Shown here one piece after another: positions 23,331 through 33,706 of a stretch of DNA of 64,000 bases. Position 1 is the stretch's first letter. Each line of letters opens with the position of its first letter. Made by a program: the position numbers and the translations under genes. Origin of the DNA: Toxorhynchites rutilus septentrionalis (Eukaryota > Arthropoda > Insecta > Diptera > Culicidae). Below the pieces are notes generated by a model that saw only the letters and a list, made by a program, of their open reading frames with translations, was not told where the DNA came from and made no database searches. Location: assembly GCF_029784135.1 (NCBI RefSeq), contig NC_073746.1:69937542-70001541 (forward strand), written 5' to 3'.

Positions 23331-23801
23331 CCAAAAAATACCACCGACTTGCATGTATTCGCAAAGCGGATTTCCCCTGGCACATTAATTTTGAAGTCCG
23401 TGTTAGGTCCGTGTTGTGCTCCCGTGGCCGAGTGGTTAGCGTCAAACCTAACATGCCGGGGGTTCGGGTTCGATTCCCGTTCTGGTCGGGGAAATTTTTC
23501 TTCAAAGAAATTTCCTCTGACTTGCACTGTGGTCACGCGTATTCTAGAGCTTGCCACTCAGAATGCATTCAAGGCGTGTTATTTGGCATAGAAATCTCAA
23601 CTAAGTACTAATGAAAATGACGCAAGTAATACTACGTTGAGACGGCGCAGTTCCTCTAGGAACGTTAGTGCCATATAAGAAGAAGAAGAAGAAGTTAGGG
23701 AAACACAGCTCGGTGGGAACAAAAATACCCCCTACTTGCATATATATTTGCAAAGCGGATTTCCACAGGTACATCGATTTTGAAGTCTGTGTTGGGGAAA
23801 C
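23331..23801 (+). repeat. Direct repeats flanking a SINE
   Basis: About 77 bp at 23331-23407 (ACTTGCATGTATTCGCAAAG ... GAAGTCCGTGTT) recurs at 23719-23801 (ACTTGCATATATATTTGCAAAG ... GAAGTCTGTGTT), with the SINE in between. It is either a short tandem repeat into which the SINE moved or a local duplication. Confidence 0.65.
23408..23694 (+). mobile_element. Feilai-type tRNA-derived SINE
   Basis: The tRNA-like head has an A box in TGGCCGAGTGGTTAGCG and a B box in GGGTTCGATTCCC. A conserved body follows (GCATTCAAGGCGTGTTATTT ... GAGACGGCG ... CCTCTAGGAACGTTAGTGCC), and the tail is an (AAG)n triplet repeat at 23679-23694. A short TTAGG repeat flanks it at 23403-23407 and 23695-23699. A tRNA promoter, unrelated body and triplet tail are the described structure of the Aedes Feilai family. 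A related 3' body lies on the minus strand at 27988-28130. Confidence 0.85.
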
Positions 23802-23924
23802 CGTAAATCGGGCCAATCAACCCTTATCAGTTAGGGCGTTTAGATAACGCTTGAAATTTTACAGTTATACAATTGTTCATCTCATGAAAAATAATATTTT
23901 ATTAATTGTGATAGACGCGTAAAA

Positions 23925-24027
23925 ATATATATATAGCACCCTTCCTGAATATATATAGCACCCTTCCTGAAAGACGTAGTTCTACATAAAAAAAATCAAT
24001 GCTCCGGATAATCGAGTCCGACCTGTA
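23925..24027. repeat. Short tandem duplication and Tigger-like terminus
   Basis: ATATATAGCACCCTTCCTGAA occurs twice in tandem near 23930-23972. It is followed by GAAAGACGTAGTTCTACAT, which resembles the end of the 31.2-32.8 kb repeat family. CCGGATAATCGAGTCCGACC, then TG-TA, ends at 24027 and is the inverse of the terminus at 11631. Confidence 0.6.
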
Positions 24028-24067
24028 TTATTGGACGCTAGAAGCTAGAAGTAATCAAAAATGTCCA

Positions 24068-24300
24068 TCGGTTCTGCTCGCAATGTCGTATTCGCAAGGG
24101 TGCGTCCATCACGGGTCTTTTACTGAGTAAAAAACTACGAAAGAATATCGGCAAACGCGGACTGTCTGTGATAACCGGGGCGTTTGCACATGTGGTGGTT
24201 GACTATTTTGACCCAATTGAGATATTTGTAGGTCGAACGTTAAGAAAGCGATGGGATGTTTCACCAACATGACTCACAACGAAGGCGTCCATGTTGTCGA
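24068..24300 (+). pseudogene. BEL/Pao integrase fragment
   Basis: Reads SQCRIRKGASI, then FAHVVVDYFDPIEIFVGRTLRKRWDV, which matches the BEL/Pao integrase region usually seen as ftHvGvDYFGP, with the catalytic D of the DDE triad. Stops follow within 40 codons. It lies on the same strand as the pol fragment at 20.6 kb, so the two may be remains of one element with a large deletion and later insertions, but RT is not found between them. Confidence 0.6.
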
Positions 24301-24990
24301 CAATAAGTTTCTGCTAGTGACAGAGATGTACGCCCACATGCTTCTACAGCGACTGTGTGGCTTATTTTGCGGATGCTAAACGTGTGCTTCAGGGGCATTC
24401 TGTTCGAAGCTTGAAGTTGATCAATATCGGTGAGCACGAGAATTTCAAACACCTTATTGGTATTCAAACCCTCTGTCGTCGTCTCACAGGTAGTAGGACT
24501 TACTTAATATGCAATCTCTTACACATGAGCCTATCGGTGGCGAGGCAGCGCCTAACACCTTTATTTTTTGGCTCAACCGATGGGTTCAAACCCACAATTT
24601 GGATAGTTAGTGGGTTAGAGATTGGCTTCTCGGCATCACACAGCGCACTAAGCGAGACAACAAGGGTAACATAATAGTCATCGTAAACACTTTTAAAGTC
24701 CCTCGTTTTCAGGACTCAGTGGTCGCTATACGCAGACAACAATGTGGCTCTTGAAATCAATTGCTATGCTCTAAATTACAAGCTGATTTTTTTCTGTACC
24801 AAATCTTGAACATATAACAGCACCCAAAGCATAATCAAAATCGGAAAAAAAAATTGAATCAGTTAAACGAAAACTTCGATCTACCGAAAATAACTTCTGT
24901 GGATTTGGAGGAATGCATTCGTTATAGTTCGTAGACTTCGGAGCGTGCTCGAATCTATCTAGCATTCTTGGTTAGGTTCTTTACCGTACT
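24301..24990. other. No gene recognised
   Basis: Contains broken frames and no clear element ends. Confidence 0.3.
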
Positions 24991-27370
24991 GCAAGTACGC
25001 ACGCGCGTATGCTTAAATGTATGCCTAGGAGTGTGTCATTTTCTTCTAATGCTTTCGGTTCGTTACTTTGTCGTTTTATTAGGAATTCTATTTAGTGTTA
25101 TGTGTTATTACTTTTTTTTTAACCGTTCTCGTGTGTGTACTTTCTGACGACTTTTTTTTTCTCGAGTTTCACTGGTTGTTTTTTCATTACTAATTAAAAT
25201 ATTCACATTTATCAAATTGATGTAAACTGCGTAGAAAATGTTTCATTCCCGTGTCAATTTGCGCCATATAGCTTTATTCTTTCCGACGATTTTTTCTTCT
25301 TCTAATTATTTTGTCTGAGGGTTACCCTTCTCACTAAAAATGGATTTAATTAGAAAGTTCGTTTTAGTTTAACGGATTTTAGCTGCTTCGCGCGTCAAGG
25401 TCAATCAATAGTCAAAAATCTCTTCCAGCGAGAGAGTGTGGGTGAGTGGGTGGCTGTGCTCGTGAATCCCCCGAATGGAGAAGGACACCCGTGGCTTCGG
25501 GTGGTAAATTCGTGTTCTCACGCAAGAGACAAAAAAAAACTATACAAATATTTGGTGGAATTCGTGACATTAATAAATACAGTTCTTCTCGTTAGGGTTA
25601 ATGCTCCGCACTGATTTCTTCTCGCTTGATAGGATAGTGCTGTGGGATTCGGTTTCGGCGGTGTTGCTGAGTGTAATACACCTATAACGTGTTTCGCATC
25701 CTTGCATGTTTCGTTGGGAAAAGTAACTCGCTTTTTGCATTGCAGTCTAGGAGAGTGGATGTGATCCGTGTTCGCTTGGAGAGGAAGAGTGTTCGGCCAG
25801 CGTCTCGCTGGTAGATCGGAAACGGTGCTCTAAGCGATTTAGACTATAACCTTCAAATAGTTACTTTTTTACTGATATGGTACATTTAATATCTCTCCTT
25901 TAATGGGTTTCAATTTTTTGTTTTATTCCGTTCCGATTTCGTGTTTTAATTCAACGTGTAATTTAAGTGCGCTGATTTTGGCAACGTTTTTATTATTTTA
26001 GCTAGTATGTTCGAGCTTTATCATTTTCTTCTGCTAGTTTGACACAGAATCACGACGTAGAACTGAGTGTTTGTGTGTGTGTGGTCTTGCTTTCGCTCAT
26101 TTCTCATCGAAAATTCGCTCACTCACGAATATGTTCGCGTAGTTATTAACTATCAATCAATAAATTGTCTTACTTCTTAGCGTATAGTCATCTTTACAAT
26201 TTGGTTTACTTTACTATTTGAAAATTCATAGAATTTCGTAAATATTTCCTCAGCGATACTTTCCACGGGATGCCCTTCCGGGCGGTCTACTGCACCGCGA
26301 ACCGTGAGGCTCTCCCGTCGAAAAAAGATCCATTTTCGCTGATTGCTTTTAGGGGGTGGCAAAATATTATCATATTTATCTAATCCCTTACCTGCTTAAT
26401 TACTTTCAATTAACTACATCTTACTTATTAATTGATTTTAAATTGTATCTCCTTTTTGTGCTTTCAAGTTCGCGTTTTAATGCCTCAATTGGTAAATCTT
26501 GGTTTACCCCGTTTAATCATGTCTTGTTGATTCCTGTTCTCACGCAGTTGGTGGTATTTCGGGCCGGCAGAGACATGTCACACCTCCGGCGAAATTTTTT
26601 TCCCCAGCTCCATTACTCTTAAACTTTCAAAATCTAGAGAAAAATGTATTCATCGAAAAACAATATTGCCCTACTATAAACTCTCAGCCCGTTGTAACGT
26701 TGTAAACTAGTGCCCCGAAATGGTCGGGCCAAACTAATAACAAAATCTAGAATGGTTCATTTGCGCTACCTCTCCCGACGGCTCCGCGACGCCGTGGGTG
26801 TGAAACTTATCCGGGTTTCCTTTCCACCGCAAATGCGCAGACTTACGAATACAGAAGCTGTAACGATAATCCGTACCCGGATCTAGTACTGCACTGTTTG
26901 CTTGTGTTTATTTTTTCGGTTTGTTCGTGTTTTTGTGTTGTCGTTTTCCTATGACGCGATTTTATTTCAGCCCAATTTTGCATTCATGCGTTGCGTTTTT
27001 CAACTACTTCGTCGTTTGTCATTACCACTAACTCTGATGATTTTTGTTTGGTTTGTTATTCGTTACATTTAATAAGAAATGCGACTTCGTTTTTATTTGT
27101 TTGTTTGTTTTCGGGTTTCCATCTTGTTTGAAGTGTAAATTTTCATAACCATCGGGTGCATCTGTTTGATAAACTCGGAGAGATCAGGGTGGGCATTGAT
27201 TGATGGAAAGGCGAAAAATTGAGAAAATCTGAGAGAAGTTACTCTCTGAATTGAGACTACGTTACAACAGTTGTTGGTTGTATCGGAATTGGATCTAATA
27301 TTCATAAGCGCAGAGAATGGATCGAAGTACTCCGCGGCAGAGACTTCCCAATTTCTCATCGAATCTGAGC
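24991..27370. other. T-rich non-repetitive block
   Basis: The plus strand is T-rich with GTGTGTG and TTTTTTCTC tracts, and no transposon ends are seen. GC-rich islands lie at 26260-26330 and 26770-26880. No exon is recognised. The texture is like the receptor gene's 3' flank; if transcribed from the minus strand it would be an A-rich untranslated sequence. Confidence 0.35.
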
Positions 27371-27987
27371 AAAGCGATCTAAAACACTTTTAGTTTGAGC
27401 TTTTATGAAGGAAAAACGCAGAACGAGTGGTCTTCCGACCTCTATGTTCAATAACCATTTCTCCAAACCATATATTTCACCCGATCCGTGTGGCTTTAGC
27501 GAAGGAAAGTCGATCAACACATATTGCATCAACGTTATTGGGAATAGAGCGCCTTTGACCGGTGGATCATCAACTGCTGCTAGCTAAGTGTAGAAAAGTA
27601 ATAAACATAAAATACATCGTCTCGCCCCTTGTCGATATATAGAGAGAACTACAGACGGCGAGAACGAGCGAGTTCCGAGCGCAGGGCAGAACAGTGGCGA
27701 ATGTTAACGTGAGTTGAAGCATAAATTAGTATTTTCCAAGTGTCGTAACCGAAAACGAATAAATAACCGGAAGCCGGAAGAGATAGTCATCTGAGGAGAA
27801 CTCTACACTAAGATGAACCGATAGGGCATCACTTCGCTGGCTGGTGAAAATTTTCGGAGGCTGCAACGAAACACTATCCAGATCATCATTTATTGCGACA
27901 CTACCGTTAAAAAAAGACAGATTCCTCTCATATTTTTTGGCAATGTTCCAGGTGTGTTCATGCGGTCATGGGAGTTCTTGTGCTTTT
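27371..27987. other. No gene recognised
   Basis: Includes a moderately GC-rich stretch (27640-27700) and a GAATAAATAACCGGAAG stretch reminiscent of LTR leader DNA. I found no second LTR, primer site or coding to support that. Confidence 0.25.
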
Positions 27988-28130
27988 TACCAATAGCACT
28001 AACGTTCCTAGAGGAAGTTCGCCGTCTCAACGCAGTGTTACTTGTGTCGTTGTTATGAGTATTTAGATGGGATTTCTATGCCCACTAACACGCCTTGTCG
28101 GAAGAAATTCCTTTGACGAAAAATCCCCCG
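27988..28130 (-). mobile_element. Feilai-like SINE body, 5'-truncated
   Basis: The minus strand gives AAGGCGTGTTAGTGGGCATA ... GAGACGGCGAACTTCCTCTA-GGAACGTTAGTGC, matching the body of the SINE at 23408-23694 with a small deletion. Its 5' side (GGGGGATTTTTCGTCAAAGG) abuts the L1 element at about 28131 without a tRNA head. The first dozen codons of the overlapping L1 open frame are therefore SINE-derived. Confidence 0.75.
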
Positions 28131-29335
28131 AACACACACACCATTCCTGTGCTTTTTGTACCCTTCAATATCCAGGTCCATTCAGCTTATGCAAAAATCC
28201 ATGAGTTCTGTGGTACTGTACTAGGATTAAAACAAGGCGAAGTAACACGCATACAATGCAGCAGGGCACTCGGGTGCGCGTACGTTAAGGTCACTAGCCC
28301 CGAGCTAGCCAAAAAAGTGTGTGACGGAAATGACAACAAACACGAAGTGATGGTAGATGGAAAAGGGTACCGTCTACGAATCATGATGGAAGACGGAGCG
28401 GTCGAAGTAAAATTGTACGACCTCTCAGAAAAAATCACCAACCAAAAAATAGCGGAGTTCCTCAGCAGATATGGAGAAGTTATACAGGAGCAAATATGTG
28501 GCTCTGTCGCGAAGATGGTTGTGAAGAGGAATATCGAATCGTTGGTAACGATCGACGGAGAGCCCACTTTGGACAACAACAGACATGTCGTCACTGTCGC
28601 GACTTCATCCATAATGGAGTCACGTGCGCGCAAAATAAAAAATTGCAGGTGCAAAAATCGTATGCTGACGCAGCGAAACAGCCTAGCTCAATACCACGAG
28701 CAACAACAAAACCGAAGTTGCCGACAGCGCATCGAGAATCAGCGAAGTCAGCAGACTCATTACCACCATCAAAACCAAAACAGCAGCTGCTGATGCCGCC
28801 TCCGAGTTCAATAGAATTGGGATCGGAAGAAACATCACGACACGCATCAAGTGCGACACAGCCATCGGTCAGTGGGTCACTGAACGATTCGCAAGTTCAG
28901 TGACCTCCTGCTAGCGGCGGAGTGGTTGGCAAAACCGCTAGTGGTAAGCCCGATGGCAACGAAACTGATACATCAGTAACGTTAGGCACTAGCCGAAGAC
29001 TTTCAACAAACACATCATCACTATCCGCATTACCATGTGCGAGCCAGCCATCGGCCAGCGGGTCTATGAGCGATTCACAAGTTCAGAGACCCTCTGCTAG
29101 CGGCGGAGTGGTACGCAAAACCGCTTGTGGTAAATCCGATGGCAACGACACTGACTCTTCGTCCACCTCAATCACTAGCCGACAACTACGTGGACGACCC
29201 GGAAAAAAAGGCGAGAAGAGAGCGATGACGAACGAGGCGAACGAATGCAATTATGAATCAGTTCGTCAGCTACAACATCGCGACTGTGAATATAAACACA
29301 ATAACGAATACTACCAAGCTAGATGCCCTCCGTAA
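28131..29335 (+). pseudogene. L1-clade ORF1 (nucleic-acid binding protein), broken
   Basis: The first frame runs to about 28590 with LRIMMEDGAVEVKLYDLSE. A frame change then leads to the zinc knuckle QTCRHCRDFIHNGVTC and a Ser/Pro-rich tail. A TGA at 28904-28906 interrupts a protein-level duplication: SVSGSLNDSQVQ...ASGGVVGKTASGKPD is repeated as SASGSMSDSQVQ...ASGGVVRKTACGKSD, and the second copy has an arginine codon where the first has the stop. In the family ORF1 binds element RNA. ORF1 overlaps the ORF2 start at 29253. Confidence 0.8.
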
Positions 29336-29996
29336 ATTCGCACGCACGATGGAGCTTGACATCATCTTCCTACAAGAGGTGGAAAACGAAAAACTAACTC
29401 TTCCCGGGTATAACATTGTCGGTAACGTAGACCACATGAAAAAAGGAACAGCAATAGCACTCAAACAACACATACATTATTCGCATTTTGAGAAGAGCCT
29501 GGATGGCCGCCTCATAGCGCTGAGAGTTCAAAACACGACACTGTGTAACATTTACGCACCATCGGGGACAGCTCTGCGTGCCGAGAGAGAACGGTTCTTT
29601 AACGGCACGATCGCGTACTATCTCCGACACAACACCCAGCACGTTATACTCGCCGAAGGCTTCAACTGTGTGCTTCGGTCGATCGATGCCACACACTACA
29701 ACACGAGTCCCGCTCTGCAAGCGACGGTACGGCAACTACAACTGCACGACGTATGGGTTAGATTATACCCCGACACCCCCGCACCAACGTATATTACACA
29801 CAATGCAGCATCCAGGCTGGATCGTTTATACGTCAGCAAAGGACTTTGCGAGCAGGTACGGAGTGCCGCTACACATGTATGTTGTTTTACCGACCACAAA
29901 GCTCTCACAGCGCGAATTTGTCTACCGCAGCTCGGCCGGGCGCAGGGTCGAGGCTTTTGGTGCTTACGCCCACAATTCCTACACAGGAAGCCATAG
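29253..29996 (+). pseudogene. L1-clade ORF2, endonuclease domain
   Basis: Starts MNQFVSYNIATVNINT, with the metal-binding IIFLQEVENE and the terminal CCFTDHKALT motif. The usual GDFNC motif reads EGFNC, replacing the catalytic aspartate, so cleavage activity should be lost. The frame ends soon after GRGFWCLRPQF, where a deletion removes the linker to the RT. Confidence 0.85.
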
Positions 29997-30183
29997 ATGA
30001 ATTAAAAATCCAATGGTAATTCTGGACTCGCCAACGAAGACAGTTTAACAGTTGCGCAGAATTTCATGCGTATAAATGACACACTAGTAGCAGGAGAAAG
30101 TATCTCCACATTACAGCTGGGGGAAAGACAGAGGAAAAAGATTATGATGATGCACTGAAGATGATGTACTGAAAGCAGCCTTA

Positions 30184-31232
30184 ATGGCAGAGATAGATAC
30201 TGAGGAGATTTACAAATCAATCAAAACAGCAGCAAAGAGAAAATCCCCCGGCGCGGATGGTCTACCAGTAGAATTTTACCAAAGAGCCTTTGACGTCATC
30301 CACAGAGAGCTAAATCTGGTAATGAACGAAGCGATGACAACACAAATACCCCCCGAGTTCACAAGCGGCACCATCGTGCTGGTCAAGAAGAAAAACATTG
30401 ACGACACCATACGAGCTTTCCGACCGATAACACTTTTGAACGTAGAATTCGTAAACGGAACGTAAAATTCTCAGCAGAATCATGAAAGTCCGATTACAAC
30501 AAGTGTTTGAAAACCATAATCTGCAGAGCGAAGCGCAAAAGTGCTGCAATGCCGGCCGAAATATCTTCCAAGCTGTTCTAGCACTGGAAGATAAAGTAGC
30601 AGAAATCATAGCCCAAAGGAGGGAAGCTCATCTCATTCCATCTCGACCACGCGTTCAATCGGGTCTCTCATGTATTTCTTTTTCGTACAATGCGTTCGCT
30701 CGGTATAAACCAGAGTTTCATCGGACTACTGCAGCGTATTGCCGAACGATCATCGTCTCGGTTGCTGATAAACGGGCATTTAACACGCAGCTTCCCCATC
30801 GAGAGATCGGTTCGACAGAGCGATCCGCTCTCAATGATGGTGTTCTCGATCTACTTACATCCATTGCTCACGCGGATAGCACGAGTGTGTGGTGGTGACC
30901 TGTGTGTTGCATATGCGGATGATATCAATGTAGTGACAACATCTACGCAAAAAATTGAACACATCCACGAACTGTTCAGTCAATTTGAATGCGCTGCTGG
31001 GGCGAAATTGAATCGTCAGAAGACAATCTCAATTGATGTAGGTGTGGCCGATGGAAATCACTGGATAGTGCCATGGTTGCAGACAAGGGAGACGATGAAA
31101 ATTCTTGGCATCGTCTTCACCAACTCGATACGCGAAATGGTGAAGTTGAATTGGAATGCGCTAGTTTCCAAGGTAGCGTAACATATCTGGCTTCATTCTC
31201 TGCGGACCCTTAATTTACAACAAAAAATTATA
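30184..31232 (+). pseudogene. L1-clade ORF2, reverse transcriptase domain
   Basis: KSPGADGLPVEFYQ and FRPITLLNVE are the early RT blocks. After two frame changes (about 30460 and 30680) come RLLINGHLTRSFPIERSVRQ, SDPLSMMVFSIYLHPLL (motif B, with S for the usual G), and CVAYADDINVVT (motif C with both aspartates). It ends in LNLQQKI, where the 1.6-kb repeat is inserted. Confidence 0.85.
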
Positions 31233-32827
31233 GGAGGTTGTGTCCAAGACACGACCGCATTGTTGACGTACAACTACGCAGTAGTTTAATTCAAGTCGCT
31301 TGTTTATAACTGCGAATATTATTCTATAATGCTGCGAAATTTTTTGAAATAACCATTCTACAATCAATTGAAGATTATTGTTTGATGATTCATTCTTGTC
31401 CTCGCAGAACAATACATGCTCGAGATGAACGCAGTTATCATCCTTAGTGGAGAAAGTTTTGCTACTGGCAAGCGAAACCAAATCACATACAAAATTCCAG
31501 AACGACATTTATTTTCTTGGTGACTAAATAAACGAAATAAACTCTTTCTGTTAATCTCAACAACCTCGAAAAGAGTAATACTGCTTCATTATGATCAAGA
31601 TTAGCGCAAATGCAATCCTAGTTGAAGGGAGTTTTGCAACTGGCACGCGAACCCAAATAAATTAATAATTTATTATAATAATAATTTATTGAATAACCTG
31701 GTATTCCCAAACAATTTTTTGGTGCACAACCTTAACACCTGCTTCACCATAGCGTCAGTTCAATGCATTGATGCAATGTCAAAGGCACCAACGAAGCCTT
31801 TATGATGACGGAAAACAAACAATGTAAACTGCTCATTGACGCCACGTTCGGATCGACATGCTCAACAACAGCGCCACAGCACAATACGTTAAAACGCACG
31901 CACGTACACACACAAATATCCATACATCGATGGCTTGAAGCTATTAAATATGCACACACTTATCTCCGTTTTGCGCTGTTCTCAACAGAAGCCCTTTTTG
32001 TTAATATTGCCGGTCTTAGCTTAGCTGTCATCCTTGGTGGAGAGAGTTTTACTACCGTCATGCGAAACCAAATCACAGACAAAATTCCAGAATATTTATT
32101 TTCTTGGTGAGCTGACGATATCATAGCTTGACGATTTCCCACACAATTGTGTAGCTCAAAACCTTAATGTAATGGGGTCAGTTTGATGCAATTATTGCAA
32201 TGCTAGAGACATCAGCGAGTAAGTAATTTGGCCGCGTCCACAGCTCAGTCCGAAACTGCGACATGTGAGACTTTAAACTTCTTTAGTTCATTCGTCTCTA
32301 ACCTTCAAAAAGGCCCTTGGAAAACTTTACTTTTTCTCCGTATTACTCCTCCACTTCTCACCATCTAGCTCACCCAGCAACGATGTTTTTCAGTCGGTGT
32401 CCTCACGAAGAGTGAAAGTTTGCCTCAGCGAGATCCACTGTTTCTACTATAGGCAAATATTCCCCTTCGTTCTTCTTCTTTTTCTTTGTTCACGAAAACT
32501 TTAAGTCTTACGATTTCCCCTTCGTTGCTCGTCCATAAGTTGCTCGTTATTGACAGCTCTGTTCGGGAAAGCACACAAATGGACAGAACAAATGTTTGGG
32601 AAAATGAAAACGTTTATAGTTTTCGTGAATTTTAACCATTTACATACCATGGGATTGTAATGTATAGCATATCAAACAAATCTTAGGGAATTTCCAATTC
32701 GTTTGGTATGTAAATCGCCAAAATCCGTTCGCGGCAAAAATAATTATTAACGTTAACTTTGTTTCATAAAAACGTGACCTGTTTTCTGATTTGGCCCCCT
32801 CATGAAAGACGTAGTTCTACGTCAAAA
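31233..32827 (-). mobile_element. Repeat family A, copy 1 (1.6 kb), inserted in L1
   Basis: The left end is GGAGGTTGTGTCCAAGACAC; the right end is GACGTAGTTCTACGTCAAAA. A 3-bp duplication, ATA, flanks it (31230-31232, 32828-32830), and the L1 frame joins across it. The outermost ends are not inverted repeats, but both carry a subterminal TTGACGTA.AACTACG motif in inverse orientation. Related copies lie at 57359-57906 and 59298-61234. No transposase is present. A 3-bp duplication suggests a PIF-like or unclassified DNA element. Confidence 0.8.
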
Positions 32828-32830
32828 ATA

Positions 32831-33137
32831 ACACTACTGAATACGTTCATCTTATCGATGACATGGTATGTGGCATCGATCATTCCACCGTACACTGTAC
32901 ACACAGCGAAAATCACAGCAACAAAGGGGTCTTTCCTGTGGAGAGGACTGCCTGCGCGAGTACCGATGCAGCAGCTTGCGCGAAATATTGAACAAGGCGG
33001 ACTGAAATTACAACTGCCAGCGCTCAAATGCAAGGCGCTGCTGATAAATCGCCACCTTCAAGAAAATCCTTTCATGCCGTTTTACAAATCCCTCCTCACC
33101 CAAACAATTCCTTTCCCAGTAGATTTACCATGTCTAA
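32831..33137 (+). pseudogene. L1-clade ORF2, C-terminal part 1
   Basis: Continues the RT reading frame: TLLNTFILSMTWYVASIIPP, SFLWRGLPARVPMQQLAR, GGLKLQLPALKCKALLINRH, LPCLR. It ends at the PIF-like MITE. Confidence 0.85.
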
Positions 33138-33458
33138 GGGTGGGTTTAGACTAGGGATATATTTATGTGAAGAAATATGATGAGATTTATAGAAATCGCA
33201 TCAACCGTTTACACTAGCGTGAACTTCTATAATGAATATATTCATATTTTCGGTGAATTTATTCACCTGAAGTAGAACTGCATCCAACTTTAGTTATTTC
33301 TCACCAGTGAGAAATTCACAAGCGTTTACATATGCTGAATTTATTCAAGTTATGTATACCTCGATTAAGTGTATCATATTTATTCTCACCCGTTTACACC
33401 TATTTTCACGTGAATAAATCCATCTATAGCTATAGATCTCTCTAATGTAAACCCGCCA
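33138..33458. mobile_element. PIF/Harbinger-like MITE, 321 bp
   Basis: The ends are GGTGGGTTTAGACTAGG and (inverted) GGCGGGTTTACATTAGA. TAA(G) is duplicated at 33135-33138 and 33459-33462. Excising it restores the L1 codons for LPCLR-QIRQQ. The interior is AT-rich with inverted GTGAATAAATTC-like words and no coding. A TAA duplication and G-rich ends fit PIF/Harbinger MITEs. Confidence 0.8.
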
Positions 33459-33461
33459 TAA

Positions 33462-33706
33462 GACAAATCCGTCAGCAAGTGCCGCTATTCCCAACTCCAA
33501 TCCAACAAAATCCTACAAGTGAAATTATACACAATTACTACATTCAGCAGACAGAACAGCCGAGAATAGAGCGCAGACATCAAATGCTCAACTGGCATCG
33601 CATATGGCGGAACATCGCATCTAAGCAGATTTCGTCAAGGCAGCGTTGTGGATTGTACCTAGTTGTGAACGAGAAGGCACCGCACCGAAAACTGATGCAC
33701 ACAATA
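33462..33706 (+). pseudogene. L1-clade ORF2, C-terminal part 2
   Basis: NPTSEIIHNYYIQQTEQP, LNWHRIWRNIASKQ, LVVNEKAPHRKLMHTI. It is cut at the TA where the Tc3-like element entered. Confidence 0.85.

Noticed and set aside
23417..23494. tRNA gene
   Set aside because: A and B boxes are present but the 5' and 3' sides do not form an acceptor stem, and the sequence continues into a SINE body and triplet tail.
26177..26362. Small gene on the minus strand in the T-rich block
   Set aside because: No recognisable motif, no conserved start context, and it lies in sequence with UTR-like composition.
27590..27900. Solo LTR
   Set aside because: Only a vague resemblance in the GAATAAATAACC stretch; no TG...CA ends with target duplication and no partner LTR.
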